The notes: a model not told the origin generated them from the letters alone. 64,000 nt of DNA from Corynebacterium pollutisoli (GCF_900177745.1 NZ_FXAR01000001.1:310001-374000); one strand, 5' to 3'. Positions 44,062 through 53,085 are shown, numbered from the stretch's first letter. Numbers and translations: made by a program.

Positions 44062-44103
44062 GTTGACACGTCTACAATGTCGCGTTAGTGTAGGCACGTC
44101 AAC
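44062..44103. promoter_or_regulatory. promoter and interrupted palindrome of FMN reductase 1
   Basis: TTGACA (44063-44068) and TAGTGT (44086-44091) are 17 nt apart, a near-ideal promoter. The outer ends GTTGAC...CTACA (44062-44076) and TGTAG...GTCAAC (44089-44103) are inverted repeats spanning it, consistent with repressor binding. Confidence 0.6.
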
Positions 44104-44128
44104 AACTTCACTGAGGAGCCTGAAACAC

Positions 44129-44725
44129 ATGAAGATCGCCATTTTCGTCGGATCCGTCCGCAACGGCCGCTACGCCCGTATCGTCGGCGAGTGGGCCCTG
44201 CAGCAGCTCGAGTCCCGTAACGACGGCAACACCTATGAGATCGTTGACCTCATGGAGCAGGACATCGATCCGCTCACCGCCGAGGTGCTCCCGGGCATGG
44301 CCAAGGGTGTCTACGAGGACCCCAAGACCACCGCCTGGTCCGAGCTCATCGCCGGATTTGACGGCTACTTCTTCGTCACCGGCGAGCACAACGCCTCCGT
44401 CCCGGCCATGATGAAGAACGCCTACGACCAGCTGCACATCGAGTGGCAGAACAAGCCGGTGGGATACATTGCCTACGGCGGTGGCGGCGGCATCGGTGCC
44501 GTCAAGCACTGGCGCGACATCACCGAGCGCGTCGGCATGATCAACCTGGCTACCGACGCCATGTTCCCCTTCGGCGAGTACTTCCCGGACTACGTCTTCA
44601 CCCCGGGTGAGCGCGGTGCTGCCATGCTCCACGCCGTCGCCGACGAGCTTGTCGACGCCTCCGAGCGCGCCGCTGTCTCCGTCGAGGCGCAAGTTCCCTG
44701 GCAATCGCCCGCACATCCGCTGTGA
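44129..44725 (+). CDS. NADPH-dependent FMN reductase, paralogue 1
   Basis: 198 residues of the flavodoxin-like FMN_red family. The N-terminal FVGSVRNGR is the FMN phosphate loop, VTGEHNASVPAMMKNAYD the second flavin-binding segment, and YGGGGGIGAV the third. Members reduce flavin, quinones, azo dyes or chromate with NAD(P)H. It is closely similar to the next gene. Its C-terminus runs 11 residues past that of the paralogue (…VEA then QVPWQSPAHPL), ending inside a terminator hairpin. The extension looks like a lost stop codon. GAGGAG precedes ATG 44129. Confidence 0.9.
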   Translation: MKIAIFVGSVRNGRYARIVGEWALQQLESRNDGNTYEIVDLMEQDIDPLTAEVLPGMAKGVYEDPKTTAWSELIAGFDGYFFVTGEHNASVPAMMKNAYDQLHIEWQNKPVGYIAYGGGGGIGAVKHWRDITERVGMINLATDAMFPFGEYFPDYVFTPGERGAAMLHAVADELVDASERAAVSVEAQVPWQSPAHPL

Positions 44726-44738
44726 TGTGCGGGTTTTT
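44708..44738 (+). terminator. Rho-independent terminator overlapping CDS end
   Basis: CCCGCACATC (44708-44717) and GATGTGCGGG (44724-44733) form a perfect 10-bp stem followed by TTTTT (44734-44738). The stop codon of FMN reductase 1 (44723-44725) lies within it. Confidence 0.9.
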
Positions 44739-44778
44739 CCGTTAGCGGAGTTGGTGCGGGCAGGGTCGGTGAGCTAAT

Positions 44779-44795
44779 GTTGACGGGTCATCAAC
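44779..44795. promoter_or_regulatory. operator-like repeat at FMN reductase 2 promoter
   Basis: GTTGA-N7-TCAAC lies just after TAATGT (44775-44780), the likely -10. The GTTGAC half-site is shared with the promoter of paralogue 1. Confidence 0.45.
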
Positions 44796-44813
44796 ACGAT
44801 TTCAGGGAGACAC

Positions 44814-45377
44814 ATGAAGATCGCAGTGTTCGTCGGCTCCATCCGCGAGGGCCGCACCGGCATCACCATCGGCCAGTGGGCCATCGAGCAGCTGGAGGCC
44901 CGTAACGACGGCCACACCTACCAGCTCGTCGACATCCTCGAGCAGAACCTCCGCCCCAACACCGCCCTGCCGCCGCGCATGGTCGAGAACGGCAACTACG
45001 CCGAGCCGACCACCCGCGCCTGGGCCGAGCTCATCGACGGTTTCGACGCCTACATCTTCGTCACCCCGGAGTACAACGCCTCCATGCCGGGCCCGATGAA
45101 GGACGCCTACGACCTCCTCTACGCCGAGTGGACCGGCAAGCCCGTCGGCTTCATCGGCTACGGTTCCGACGCCGCCCGCACCGCCATCTCCCACTGGAAC
45201 GACGTGGTCACCCGCGTCGGCATGACCCTCATCCCGGCCCAGGCCGAGTTCACCTTCCAGGACCACTTCCCGGACTTCGTGTTCACCCCGGGCGAGCAGG
45301 GCGCCACCTGGATCAACGCCATCGCCGACGAGCTCATCGACGCCGCCGACCGCGCCGCCGTCGAGGTAGAGGCCTAA
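44814..45377 (+). CDS. NADPH-dependent FMN reductase, paralogue 2
   Basis: 187 residues, the twin of the preceding gene: same length apart from the tail, and shared blocks such as FVGSIREGR, RNDGHTYQLVD, VTPEYNASMPGPMKDAYD and FPDFVFTPGEQGA. The canonical PEYN motif of FMN_red proteins is intact here, whereas paralogue 1 has GEHN. AGGGAG precedes ATG 44814. It is followed by a long palindrome. Its GTTGA-type operator suggests the two genes answer to one regulator, perhaps of quinone or oxidative stress. Confidence 0.92.
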   Translation: MKIAVFVGSIREGRTGITIGQWAIEQLEARNDGHTYQLVDILEQNLRPNTALPPRMVENGNYAEPTTRAWAELIDGFDAYIFVTPEYNASMPGPMKDAYDLLYAEWTGKPVGFIGYGSDAARTAISHWNDVVTRVGMTLIPAQAEFTFQDHFPDFVFTPGEQGATWINAIADELIDAADRAAVEVEA

Positions 45378-45401
45378 GCCTGGTCCTAGTGCTAGTCCTC
45401 A

Positions 45402-45457
45402 CCGCGGTTTGGCCACTTCTGGGGTGTTCAAACATCCCAGAAGTGGCCAAACCGCGG
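45402..45457. repeat. 56-bp near-perfect palindrome
   Basis: Bases 45402-45423 (22 nt, beginning CCGCGGTTTGGCCACTTC) are exactly complementary to 45436-45457. Four more inner bases can also pair. It lies between convergent genes and may act as a terminator, but its length and perfection exceed any other hairpin in the window and suggest a REP-like or mobile palindrome. Confidence 0.85.
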
Positions 45458-45466
45458 GCGGGCGGG

Positions 45467-45913
45467 TCAGTACAGCTCCGCCGTCCGCGCCCACAGATCG
45501 TCGATCGGGGTGCCGGGCGGGAAGCGGCCGTCGATCTCCAGGATCGCCAGGCCGTGGAGGGCGGCGAAGAAGGCCTGCGCATCGACGGGGGAATCGGTGA
45601 CCAGGCCGAAGGGGGCGCCGGACCATTCCTCGAGGCCTGCCGGCAGGGCCGCGCGGTCGAGGGGGCCGGTGGTGCCGAGTCGGTAATGGTGGGGGAGGGA
45701 GGTGGAGTGGCGTCGATAAGCGGCGGCCAGGCTGGCCGGCGACTTGTCGACGGCCACTGCCTCCCACAACGCATCCCCCATCTCGAAGAAACCCTGCGTG
45801 AGGATGAGCGTGCGCAGCTCCTCCCTGTTCGCGGCATGGTTGTACGGCGAGGGGGCGCGCATGCCGACCTTCTCCGCGAGCACGCGCAATGCACAACGCC
45901 GGGGCGGTGTCAC
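45467..45913 (-). pseudogene. TetR-family regulator lacking its N-terminus
   Basis: Up to 148 residues. The homology starts abruptly within the TetR helix-turn-helix: LRVLAEKVGMRAPSPYNHAANREEL corresponds to the second half of the usual domain. The first helix, normally about 20 residues, is missing. The ligand-binding half appears complete (LTQGFFEMGDALWEAV...FFAALHGLAILEIDGRFP). Without helix 1 it is unlikely to bind DNA normally. Its truncated end overlaps the truncated end of the divergent winged-helix gene, so a deletion probably joined them. Confidence 0.6.
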
Positions 45914-46146
45914 GGGGAAGGGCTGGCCGGGAGATGCGCTTCGCGGAGCTGCGCGACCAACTGGAGCTCACCAACGCCACGCTCTCCAAGCAAATCTCCG
46001 CCCTGGAGTCCCACGGCTACGTCACCCGCTCCCGCGACTACGGATCCACCCGCGCGCAGGACGTTGTCTGGGTCGCACTGACGGAGGCGGGGGAGCGGGC
46101 GCTGGACGCCCACCTGGCGGCGCTGTGGGAGATCGCGGGGATGTAG
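45889..46146 (+). pseudogene. winged-helix regulator lacking its N-terminus
   Basis: 85 residues as annotated from 45889, or 70 from ATG 45934. MRFAELRDQLELTNATLSKQISALESHGYV matches the recognition part of the small winged-helix (HTH_34/MarR-like) regulators, followed by a wing (YVTRSRDYGSTRAQDVVWVALTEAG) and HLAALWEIAG. The usual first helix (with an R-x-x-I-x-x-L pattern) is absent. The residues before MRF are arginine/glycine-rich and look like read-through from unrelated DNA. It is either a broken gene or a re-started short regulator. Confidence 0.55.
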
Positions 46147-46153
46147 AGACGAC

Positions 46154-46181
46154 GACGCCCCCGCGGGGGAGCGGGGGCGTC
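46154..46181. terminator. GC hairpin between wHTH remnant and glnA
   Basis: GACGCCCCCGC (46154-46164) and GCGGGGGCGTC (46171-46181) form an 11-bp stem with a 6-nt loop between convergent genes. Confidence 0.7.
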
Positions 46182-46194
46182 GATGAGCGGGCGA

Positions 46195-47631
46195 CTAGCA
46201 GTCGTAGTACATCTCGAACTCGAGCGGAGTCGGGCGCAGGCGGGCCGGCGCGATCTCGTTGTCGTACTTGAGCTTGATGTAGGTGTCGATGAGGTCCTCG
46301 GTGAACACGTCACCCTCGGTGAGGAAGTCCATGTCCTCCTGCAGGGCCTCCAGGGACGCCTCGAGGGAGGTCGGGGCCTGCGGGATGGAGGCGGCCTCCT
46401 CCGGCGGGAGCTCGTAGAGGTCCTTGTCGACCGGGGCGTGCGGCTCGATGCGGTTCTTCACGCCGTCGAGGCCGGCGAGCATCATCGCGGCGAAACCGAG
46501 GTACGGGTTGCCGGACGGGTCCGGGGCGCGGAACTCGATGCGCTTCGCCTTCGGGTTGGAGCCCGTGATCGGGATACGCACGGCGGCGGAACGGTTGCGC
46601 TGCGAGTACACGAGGTTGATCGGGGCCTCGAAGCCCGGGACAAGGCGGTGGTAGGAGTTGAGCGTCGGGTTGGTGAACGCCAGGACCGCACCGGCGTGGT
46701 GCAGGATGCCGCCGATGTAGTAGCGGGCGATGTCGGACAGGCCTGCGTAACCGGACTCGTCGTGGAACAGCGGCTCGCCGTCCTTCCACAGCGACTGGTG
46801 GGCGTGCATGCCCGAACCGTTGTCGCCGGCCAGCGGCTTCGGCATGAAGGTTGCGGTCTTGCCGTTCTGGAACGCCGTGTTCTTCACGATGTACTTGAAG
46901 GACTGCAGGTCATCAGCCGCGTGGAGCAGGGTGTTGAAGCGGTAGTTGATCTCCTGCTGGCCGCCGGTGCCCACCTCGTGGTGGAAACGCTCGATGTCGT
47001 AGCCGGCGTTGGCCAGGTGGCGGACCATCTCGTCGCGGATGCCCACGGACTGGTCGTACGGCGGGACCGGGAAGTAGCCGCCCTTGAGGCGGGTCTTGTA
47101 GCCGAGGTTGTACTGGCCGTCGAGGCGCTGCTCGGAACCGCGGTTCCACCAGCCCTCGTCGGAGTCGACCTCGTAGAAGCCCAGGTTGGTGCCGGTCTCG
47201 AAACGGACGGAGTCGAAGAGGTAGAACTCGGCCTCCGCGCCGAAGAAGCAGGTGTCGGCGATGCCGGTGGAGGCCAGGTACTCCTCCGCCTTGCGGGCGA
47301 CGTTGCGGGGGTCGCGGGAGAACGGCTCGCGGGTGAAGGGGTCGTGGACGAAGAACTTGATGTTCAGGGTCTTGGCCTCACGGAAGGGGTCGATCTTCGC
47401 GGTGGCCGGGTCCGGCAGGAGGTTCATGTCGGACTCGTCGATGGTGGTGAAGCCGCGGACGGAGGAGCCGTCGAAGGCGAGGCCTTCCTCCGCTGCCTCC
47501 TCGTCGAACATGGAGGCCGGGATGGTGAAGTGCTGCTCAATTCCCGGGACGTCCGTGAAACGGACATCGACGAACTCGACGTTTTCATCCTTGATGTACT
47601 TGACGACATCTTCGATCGTGTTGAAGGCCAC
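46195..47631 (-). CDS. glnA: glutamine synthetase I, beta type
   Basis: 478 residues. It makes glutamine from glutamate and ammonia. The [28 protein letters not shown] and [12 protein letters not shown] blocks are intact, and Tyr406 in [10 protein letters not shown] is the adenylylation site for GlnE (24266-27343). It matches the main GlnA of corynebacteria better than the paralogue at 37701, which shares length and layout. The start is GTG 47631 with AAGGAG at a good distance. The 177-base upstream region is AT-richer than its surroundings and holds a CTATCAATAG repeat that may relate to AmtR. Confidence 0.96.
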   Translation of the reverse strand: MAFNTIEDVVKYIKDENVEFVDVRFTDVPGIEQHFTIPASMFDEEAAEEGLAFDGSSVRGFTTIDESDMNLLPDPATAKIDPFREAKTLNIKFFVHDPFTREPFSRDPRNVARKAEEYLASTGIADTCFFGAEAEFYLFDSVRFETGTNLGFYEVDSDEGWWNRGSEQRLDGQYNLGYKTRLKGGYFPVPPYDQSVGIRDEMVRHLANAGYDIERFHHEVGTGGQQEINYRFNTLLHAADDLQSFKYIVKNTAFQNGKTATFMPKPLAGDNGSGMHAHQSLWKDGEPLFHDESGYAGLSDIARYYIGGILHHAGAVLAFTNPTLNSYHRLVPGFEAPINLVYSQRNRSAAVRIPITGSNPKAKRIEFRAPDPSGNPYLGFAAMMLAGLDGVKNRIEPHAPVDKDLYELPPEEAASIPQAPTSLEASLEALQEDMDFLTEGDVFTEDLIDTYIKLKYDNEIAPARLRPTPLEFEMYYDC

Positions 47632-47741
47632 GATGACTCCTTGATTGTTGACGCTCTCGGTCCTTGGTATCTCAGCCAGTCTACAGGTGCAGGACCTGCC
47701 CTCGATTACCTGTCGACCATTCTAAACTATTTTCTGTCGAG

Positions 47742-47751
47742 CTATCAATAG
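47742..47751. promoter_or_regulatory. CTAT/ATAG inverted repeat upstream of glnA
   Basis: CTAT-CA-ATAG resembles the half-sites of the AmtR operator (CTAT-N6-ATAG) but with a 2-nt spacer; another CTAT lies at 47727-47730. In C. glutamicum AmtR represses glnA. The altered spacing makes the assignment weak. Confidence 0.3.
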
Positions 47752-47808
47752 TTGAACGGGAGGAATCACATTTCCGCTGCCCGCACGCCCCCGGCTAATG
47801 TCTAGTGT

Positions 47809-48285
47809 ATGGCGAACCCCAAGCGCAGCTGGCTCGACGGCCCCCAGATCCCCGGCGAACACGACGACCCCTTCGCACCCGGACGGTACCCCGGCGAGAA
47901 ACTGGGTCTCCCGGAGAAGGGCCCGGGCTCGCTGGCCTCCGTGGCCCGCCGCGCCGGCGGTGTCCTCATCGACTGGTTCATCTGCCTCGGCCTGGCCATC
48001 GCCTTCACCAACTACTCCGACGCGCTGGGCTCCACCGGCACCGTTGTCTACATCTTCTGGGTCATCCTCGGCATCGTCTTCGGCTGGCTCTTCGCCCGCA
48101 CCCCGGGCCACATGCTGCTCGGCATGGGCGTCGCGCGTGTCGACGTCGGCGGCGCCAAGGTCGGCCTCTGGCGCGCGGTCGTCCGCACGCTGCTCACCGG
48201 CCTCATCCTCCCAGCCGCCATGGTCGATTCCGACGGCCGCGGCCTCCACGACCGCGCGACCGGCACCTCCGTCATCCGCGGGTAG
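47809..48285 (+). CDS. RDD family membrane protein
   Basis: 158 residues. A 40-residue polar N-terminus precedes an RDD domain: ARRAGGVLIDWFICLGLAIAF (the Arg-Asp positions), a second helix (TVVYIFWVILGIVFGWLFA), TPGHMLLGMGVARVD and a final LHDRATGTSVI. The family may be sodium/proton carriers or accessory membrane proteins. ATG 47809 lies 7 nt after TAATGT (47796-47801). It is divergent from glnA, an arrangement also found in C. glutamicum. Confidence 0.9.
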   Translation: MANPKRSWLDGPQIPGEHDDPFAPGRYPGEKLGLPEKGPGSLASVARRAGGVLIDWFICLGLAIAFTNYSDALGSTGTVVYIFWVILGIVFGWLFARTPGHMLLGMGVARVDVGGAKVGLWRAVVRTLLTGLILPAAMVDSDGRGLHDRATGTSVIRG

Positions 48286-48316
48286 CTGACAGAGGTAGCG
48301 CTCAGATCGAGCGACG

Positions 48317-49942
48317 TCACAGCAGTATGAACAGCAGGATCTGCGCGGCGAGGATCTTCGCCACCATCGACACCGGGTACACCGACGTGTAGCCCATCGC
48401 CGGCAGGTCGTTCTTGGTGACATCGGAGACGTATGACAGCACCGCGGGGTGGGTCTGCATGCCGGCGAGGATGCCGGCGGTCTCGCCGAAGGACAGCTTC
48501 ATCACCTTGTAGCCGATGACGAGCACGAGCACGGAGATGAGCAGCGTGATGAGCGCACCGACGCCGATGATGGTCAGCGAGGTCGGGTCCGACAGGGCGG
48601 CCCGGAAGCCGGCACCGGCGGTGGTGCCGATCGCCGCGAGGAACAGGGTGATACCCAGCTGGCGCAGCGCCAGGTTGGCACCGTAGGGGATCTGCCACAC
48701 GACGCGGCCGGAACGCCCCAGCGCACCGAGGATGAGGGCCACGACGAGCGGGCCACCGGCGGTACCCAGCTTGAGGGAGGCGCCACCCGGCAGGGGGATG
48801 GCGATCATGCCGACGGCCACGCCGATGACGAGACCGACGACGAGGGGGAGCAGGTTCACGTCGGAGAGGCGGCGGTAGGAGTCACCGAACAGGCGGGTCA
48901 CCTTGCCCATGCGGTCATGCGCGGCGACGACGCGCACCCGGTCGCCCAGCTGCAGGATCGTCTCCGGGGTGGCCACCATGTCGTGGTCACCGCGGCGCAC
49001 ACGGGTGATGAGCATGCCCGACAGCTGCGGGCGCAGCTTCGCCAGGGGGATGCCCACGAGGTCGTTGTTCGAAACGAAGATGCGGCGGTAGTCGAGGTCG
49101 TGGCCGTGGAAGGGGTCACCCGGCAGGGCCTCACCGATGAGGACGGCGGCCCGGTCGAGCTCCTCGGCGGTGCCGACGACGGAGAGGACGTCACCCGGCT
49201 TCGCCCACGCTCCGTTACCCGGGAGGCGCTGCTCGCCCTCGCGCTCGAGGCGGGAGACGATGACCTCCAGGCCGAGGTCCTCCGGCAGGTCGGCGATGGC
49301 GTGGAGATCATCGCGCTGGACGAGGATGCGGCGGGTGTAGAGCTCGTGGACGGCGACGCCGTGGTCGATGGCCTCCTGCTGGTGGTCGACGCGGAAGATC
49401 TTGCCCAGCACGGCGATGGCGATGATGACCACGATGACGCCCAGCGGGTAGGCCAGGGAGTAGGCCACCAGTGGCAGGGCCTCGACGGTGCGCAGCTCCT
49501 CGGCGTCGGTGATGAGCGAGGGCAGTGCGTCGACGACGGCGGCCATGGCCGGGGTGTTCGTCAGCGCACCGGTGAACATGCCGGCGCCGGTGACGGCGTT
49601 GATGTCCAGCAGCTTCACCAGGCCGTAGGAGGCCGCGGTGATGACCACGAAGATGCCGATGGCCAGTGAGTTGTTGCGCAGACCCTTCGACCGGAACGTC
49701 GCGAAGAAGTCGTGGCCGGACTCCAGTCCGATCGTGTAGACGAACAGCGCCAGGCCGACGATGTAAATGAGCGGGGGAATCTGGATGGCCGGCTCGATGG
49801 CGGCCATGACCAGGCCGACGAAGAGGACGGCAGCGACGCCGAGGCGGAACCCGAAGATCTCCAGACGGCCGAGGAACAGGCCGACCGCCATGATCACAAG
49901 AAGGGCGAGAAGGGGATTCTCCACGAAGATGTTCACGTTCAC
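48317..49942 (-). CDS. AspT/YidE-type transporter with two TrkA-C domains
   Basis: About 541 residues. Two hydrophobic halves, each with five or so helices and the paired GLALFVYTIGLESG and GITLFLAAIGTTAGAGF motifs of the AspT/YidE (AAEx) family, flank a central cytoplasmic part. That part contains two TrkA-C (RCK-C) ligand domains, about residues 205-375 (VHELYTRRILV...LPGNGAWAKPGDVLSVVG and DLDYRRIFVSNN...ETILQLGDRVRVVA). Such proteins exchange carboxylates or amino acids and may sense a nucleotide. GTG 49942 is my preferred start; GTG 49936 is close by, and neither has a strong ribosome site. Confidence 0.87.
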   Translation of the reverse strand: MNVNIFVENPLLALLVIMAVGLFLGRLEIFGFRLGVAAVLFVGLVMAAIEPAIQIPPLIYIVGLALFVYTIGLESGHDFFATFRSKGLRNNSLAIGIFVVITAASYGLVKLLDINAVTGAGMFTGALTNTPAMAAVVDALPSLITDAEELRTVEALPLVAYSLAYPLGVIVVIIAIAVLGKIFRVDHQQEAIDHGVAVHELYTRRILVQRDDLHAIADLPEDLGLEVIVSRLEREGEQRLPGNGAWAKPGDVLSVVGTAEELDRAAVLIGEALPGDPFHGHDLDYRRIFVSNNDLVGIPLAKLRPQLSGMLITRVRRGDHDMVATPETILQLGDRVRVVAAHDRMGKVTRLFGDSYRRLSDVNLLPLVVGLVIGVAVGMIAIPLPGGASLKLGTAGGPLVVALILGALGRSGRVVWQIPYGANLALRQLGITLFLAAIGTTAGAGFRAALSDPTSLTIIGVGALITLLISVLVLVIGYKVMKLSFGETAGILAGMQTHPAVLSYVSDVTKNDLPAMGYTSVYPVSMVAKILAAQILLFILL

Positions 49943-49972
49943 ATCGTGCCAGACAACCCCTGGAAAGGCAGA

Positions 49973-50009
49973 ACGTCCCGGGCTCCCTGCGAGAGGGATC
50001 ACGGGACGT
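49973..50009 (-). terminator. hairpin closing the lipA-DUF4191 unit
   Basis: ACGTCCCG (49973-49980) pairs with CGGGACGT (50002-50009), and inner TCCCT/AGGGA extend the stem. It lies between the DUF4191 stop and the transporter start. Confidence 0.6.
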
Positions 50010-50028
50010 GGAGGATGTGGCGGAGACG

Positions 50029-50817
50029 CTACTTGCCGCGGCGCTCGTTCGCGCGTCGCATACGGCGGTTCATGCCGGAGAGGTTGCCACCCTTGGGCAG
50101 CGGACCCTTGGGCAGACCGGCACCCGGCTGGGAGGAACCGATGGTGTCCATGGCCTCGATCTTGGCGTTGACCGAGTAGACCTCGTTCTTGCGGTAGTTG
50201 CGCGGCAGCTTGAGCAGTTCGCGCTGGAGGTTCTTCAGCGGGACCTGGCCCTCGCCGTCGCCGACGTACATCTCGTAGACGGGGACGTCACCGGCGAGGC
50301 GGTCGAGGCGGCGCTTCTGCTCGTTGACCAGGGTCTTCGCGGCGGACTGGCTGCCCTCGGCGACGAGGACGACACCCGGGTTGCCCACGACGCGGTGGAC
50401 GATGGCGGACAGGGAGCGGTTCATGGCCACGCCCTGCTTGGTGTGCCACACGATGCCGACGGTGTTGCGCAGGTTGTCCAGCGCCCAGCCGGCCGCACCC
50501 GGCTGATCGCCGATGCGGTCGTACATGGACGTCTGCAGACGACGGGAGAAGATGTACATCGCCAGGACGGCACCGAGGCCGATACCCAGGATGAGCATGA
50601 ACCACTGGCCGCCCCAGGCGAGACCGATGAGGAAGAACAGCGCCGCGACACCCACGAGGGACAGGACCATCAGCGGGATGAGCTTCTTGTCCTGCTTGCG
50701 CTGGATGTTGAAGGCCTGCCACAGCTGGCCGCGGGTCTCCTTGCTCTTCGCGCGCTTGGCGGCGCGAGCCTCTGCCTTCGCGGCCTTCGCGGCCGCCTTC
50801 TGCTTGTCGTCTGCCAT
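50029..50817 (-). CDS. DUF4191 membrane protein
   Basis: 262 residues. A lysine/alanine-rich cytoplasmic N-terminus (1-30) leads to two membrane helices (about 47-65 and 69-88, MVLSLVGVAALFFLIGLAW and WFMLILGIGLGAVLAMYIF). A cytoplasmic domain follows with GAAGWALDNLRNTVGIVWHTKQGVAMNRSLSAIVHRVVGNPGVVLVAEG, and the C-terminus is basic. The gene follows lipA by 33 bases on the same strand. Linkage to lipA is conserved in actinobacteria, but the role is unknown. The ATG at 50817 has no strong ribosome site. Confidence 0.88.
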   Translation of the reverse strand: MADDKQKAAAKAAKAEARAAKRAKSKETRGQLWQAFNIQRKQDKKLIPLMVLSLVGVAALFFLIGLAWGGQWFMLILGIGLGAVLAMYIFSRRLQTSMYDRIGDQPGAAGWALDNLRNTVGIVWHTKQGVAMNRSLSAIVHRVVGNPGVVLVAEGSQSAAKTLVNEQKRRLDRLAGDVPVYEMYVGDGEGQVPLKNLQRELLKLPRNYRKNEVYSVNAKIEAMDTIGSSQPGAGLPKGPLPKGGNLSGMNRRMRRANERRGK

Positions 50818-50850
50818 GGCCTCTACTTTAGGTCAGGGGTCGGCGGGCAC

Positions 50851-51894
50851 CTAACGGGAGGTGACCGGTGTGTCCTGGGAGGGGCCGTACTTGGCCAGCA
50901 GTGTGGTGGCCTCCTGATCGGTGGACCCCTGGGAGGTCTCCGCCAGGTGCTTGAGGTGGTCCGGGATCTCCCGGCCGCGGGCGGCCATCGCCTGCGAGTA
51001 GAGACGGCCGGCACGGTAGGAGGAGCGGACCAGCGGGCCGGACATGACGGCGCCGAAACCGAGCTCCTCGGCGAAGTCCTTGTGCTCGACGAACTCCTCC
51101 GGCTTCACCCAGCGGTCGATGGGGTGGTACATCGGGCCGGGGCGCAGGTACTGGGTGATGGTGATGATGTCGCAGCCGGCGCTGTGCAGGTCGGTGAGGG
51201 CCTCGCGGATCTCCTCGACGGTCTCGCCCATGCCGAGGATGAGGTTCGACTTGGTGATGAGCCCGTAGTCACGCGCCTGGCGGATCACGTCGAGGGAGCG
51301 CTCGTAGCGGAAGGCGGGGCGGATGCGCTTGAAGATGCGCGGCACCGTCTCCACGTTGTGGGCGAAGACCTCGGGGCGGGACTCGAAGACCTGCTCCAGC
51401 AACTCGGGGCGGCCGGAGAAGTCGGGCACGAGGTTCTCGACGCCGGTGTTCGGGTTGAGCTCGTGGATCTGGCGGACCACCTCGGCGTAGAGCCACGCGC
51501 CCTCGTCGTCGAGGTCGTCACGGGTGACGCCGGTGATGGTGGAGTAGTTCAGACCCATCTCGCGGACGGACTCGGCCACGCGGCGCGGCTCGTCGCGGTC
51601 CAGCGGCTCCGGCTTCGCCGAGTTGATCTGGCAGAAGTCACAGCGGCGGGAGCAGTTGGCACCACCGATGAGGAAGGTGGCCTCCCGGGACTCCCAGCAC
51701 TCGTGGATGTTCGGGCAGCCAGCCTCCTGGCACACGGTGTGCAGGGAGGCCCCGGCGACCTTCTTCTTCATGTCCTCGTACTCGGGGCCGGTCTTCACCG
51801 CGTTGCGGATCCAGCGGGGCTTGCTCTCGATGGGGGTCTGCGCGTTGCGCGCCTCCACGCGGAGCATCTTGCGTCCTTCAGGTGCGATAGTCAC
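50851..51894 (-). CDS. lipA: lipoyl synthase
   Basis: 347 residues, a radical-SAM enzyme that inserts two sulphurs into octanoyl groups on lipoyl domains. The auxiliary 4Fe-4S cluster motif is Cys55-X4-Cys60-X5-Cys66 and the radical-SAM motif is Cys81-X3-Cys85-X2-Cys88. The C-terminal [11 protein letters not shown] serine block is present. Its targets in this window are the E2 protein and GcvH. The GTG start at 51894 is 6 nt after TATGGT (51901-51906 on this strand), so lipA has a leaderless-type promoter of its own, in addition to any read-through from lipB 43 bases upstream. Confidence 0.97.
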   Translation of the reverse strand: MTIAPEGRKMLRVEARNAQTPIESKPRWIRNAVKTGPEYEDMKKKVAGASLHTVCQEAGCPNIHECWESREATFLIGGANCSRRCDFCQINSAKPEPLDRDEPRRVAESVREMGLNYSTITGVTRDDLDDEGAWLYAEVVRQIHELNPNTGVENLVPDFSGRPELLEQVFESRPEVFAHNVETVPRIFKRIRPAFRYERSLDVIRQARDYGLITKSNLILGMGETVEEIREALTDLHSAGCDIITITQYLRPGPMYHPIDRWVKPEEFVEHKDFAEELGFGAVMSGPLVRSSYRAGRLYSQAMAARGREIPDHLKHLAETSQGSTDQEATTLLAKYGPSQDTPVTSR

Positions 51895-51937
51895 ACCGCC
51901 ACCATACTCTTTCTATTGATAGGTGCTAAAAGCCAGG

Positions 51938-52693
51938 TCAGCGGGGCCGCGCGACGATCTTCGTCGGATCCGGGGCCGACGCGAAGGTGTGGTCGGAGAC
52001 GACGAGGTCGCCGGCCAGGGCCGCCGTGAGGGCGTCGACAAGCGGGTCGGTGACCTCATCGAGGGTGACCTCGCGGCCCAGCTCGAGGCTGAGGGTGGTC
52101 ACGTCGGCGTCGTCGATGCCGCACGCCACGATGTGGTCGTAGTGTTCGAGGGAGTTGGAGCAGTTGAGGCTCAGACCGTGCATGGTCACGCCGCGGGTGA
52201 CGCGGATGCCCAGCGCGGCGACCTTCCGATCGCGCCGGTGGTCGTCGGCGGGGACCCAGACGCCGGACCGGCCGTCGATACGACCGGCATCCTCGACGCC
52301 CGCCTCCCGCACCGTCGCAATGACCGCCTCCTCCAGGCGGCGGACATAGTCGACAACGTCGACGGGATCCGCCAGCCGGATGATCGGGTAGGCCACGAGC
52401 TGCCCCTCACCGTGCCACGTGATGCGGCCGCCGCGGTCGACGTCGACAACGGGCAGACCGTTGGTGGGGCGGTCCTCCGGCTGCGTGCGCTTACCGGCGG
52501 TGTAGACGCTCGGGTGCTCGAGCAGGAGGATCTGGTCGCCGATCTCGTCGGCGGCGCGCTGCTGCGCGAGCGCGGCCTGCAGATCCCACGCCTCCCGGTA
52601 GTCCACCACCCCGAGGTGGCGGATCTCCAGGGGCGCGTCGGAGGCGCGGATGGAGCGGTCGGCGGGGAAGAAGGGTTTACGCGGTGCCGTCAT
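51938..52693 (-). CDS. lipB: octanoyl-[ACP]:protein octanoyltransferase
   Basis: 251 residues. It transfers octanoate from acyl carrier protein to lipoyl domains, the step before LipA. Family motifs are [18 protein letters not shown] (about 93-110), the catalytic lysine in [18 protein letters not shown], and the catalytic cysteine in [12 protein letters not shown]. The ATG (52693) shares a base with the gcvH stop (TAATG), so lipB is translationally coupled to the glycine cleavage genes. Confidence 0.95.
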   Translation of the reverse strand: MTAPRKPFFPADRSIRASDAPLEIRHLGVVDYREAWDLQAALAQQRAADEIGDQILLLEHPSVYTAGKRTQPEDRPTNGLPVVDVDRGGRITWHGEGQLVAYPIIRLADPVDVVDYVRRLEEAVIATVREAGVEDAGRIDGRSGVWVPADDHRRDRKVAALGIRVTRGVTMHGLSLNCSNSLEHYDHIVACGIDDADVTTLSLELGREVTLDEVTDPLVDALTAALAGDLVVSDHTFASAPDPTKIVARPR

Positions 52694-53085
52694 TAAACGC
52701 CGGTGGCCTCTGCGTACTCGGCGGCGGTCATGAGCGGGCCGACCTCGGAGACCTCGACCTCGAAGAGCCAGCCGGCGCCGAAGGGGTCGGAGTTGATGAT
52801 CGAGTAGTCGTCGTGGACGGAGTCGTTGACGGCGGTGACGGTGCCGGTGACCGGGGCGAAGAGGTCGGAGACGGACTTGGTGGACTCGACCTCACCGCAG
52901 GGCTCACCGGCGGTGACGGTGTCGCCGACCGCGGGCAGCTCGGCGTAGACGACCTCGCCGAGGCGCTCGGTGGCGACGGAGGTGATGCCGACCTTGACGG
53001 TGGCGCCGGCGGCGGCGTCAGCGGTGGCGTCGATCCACTCGTGGTCCTCGGAGTAGGAGAAGTTCTCGGGCAGGGAGTTGCTCAT
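52693..53085 (-). CDS. gcvH: glycine cleavage system H protein
   Basis: 130 residues. It carries the lipoyl group that moves the aminomethyl intermediate between GcvP, GcvT and lipoamide dehydrogenase. The lipoyl lysine is Lys70 in [14 protein letters not shown], and [24 protein letters not shown] and [11 protein letters not shown] are typical. GGAAGG precedes ATG 53085. It is 32 bases downstream of gcvT and overlaps lipB by one base. Confidence 0.97.
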   Translation of the reverse strand: MSNSLPENFSYSEDHEWIDATADAAAGATVKVGITSVATERLGEVVYAELPAVGDTVTAGEPCGEVESTKSVSDLFAPVTGTVTAVNDSVHDDYSIINSDPFGAGWLFEVEVSEVGPLMTAAEYAEATGV

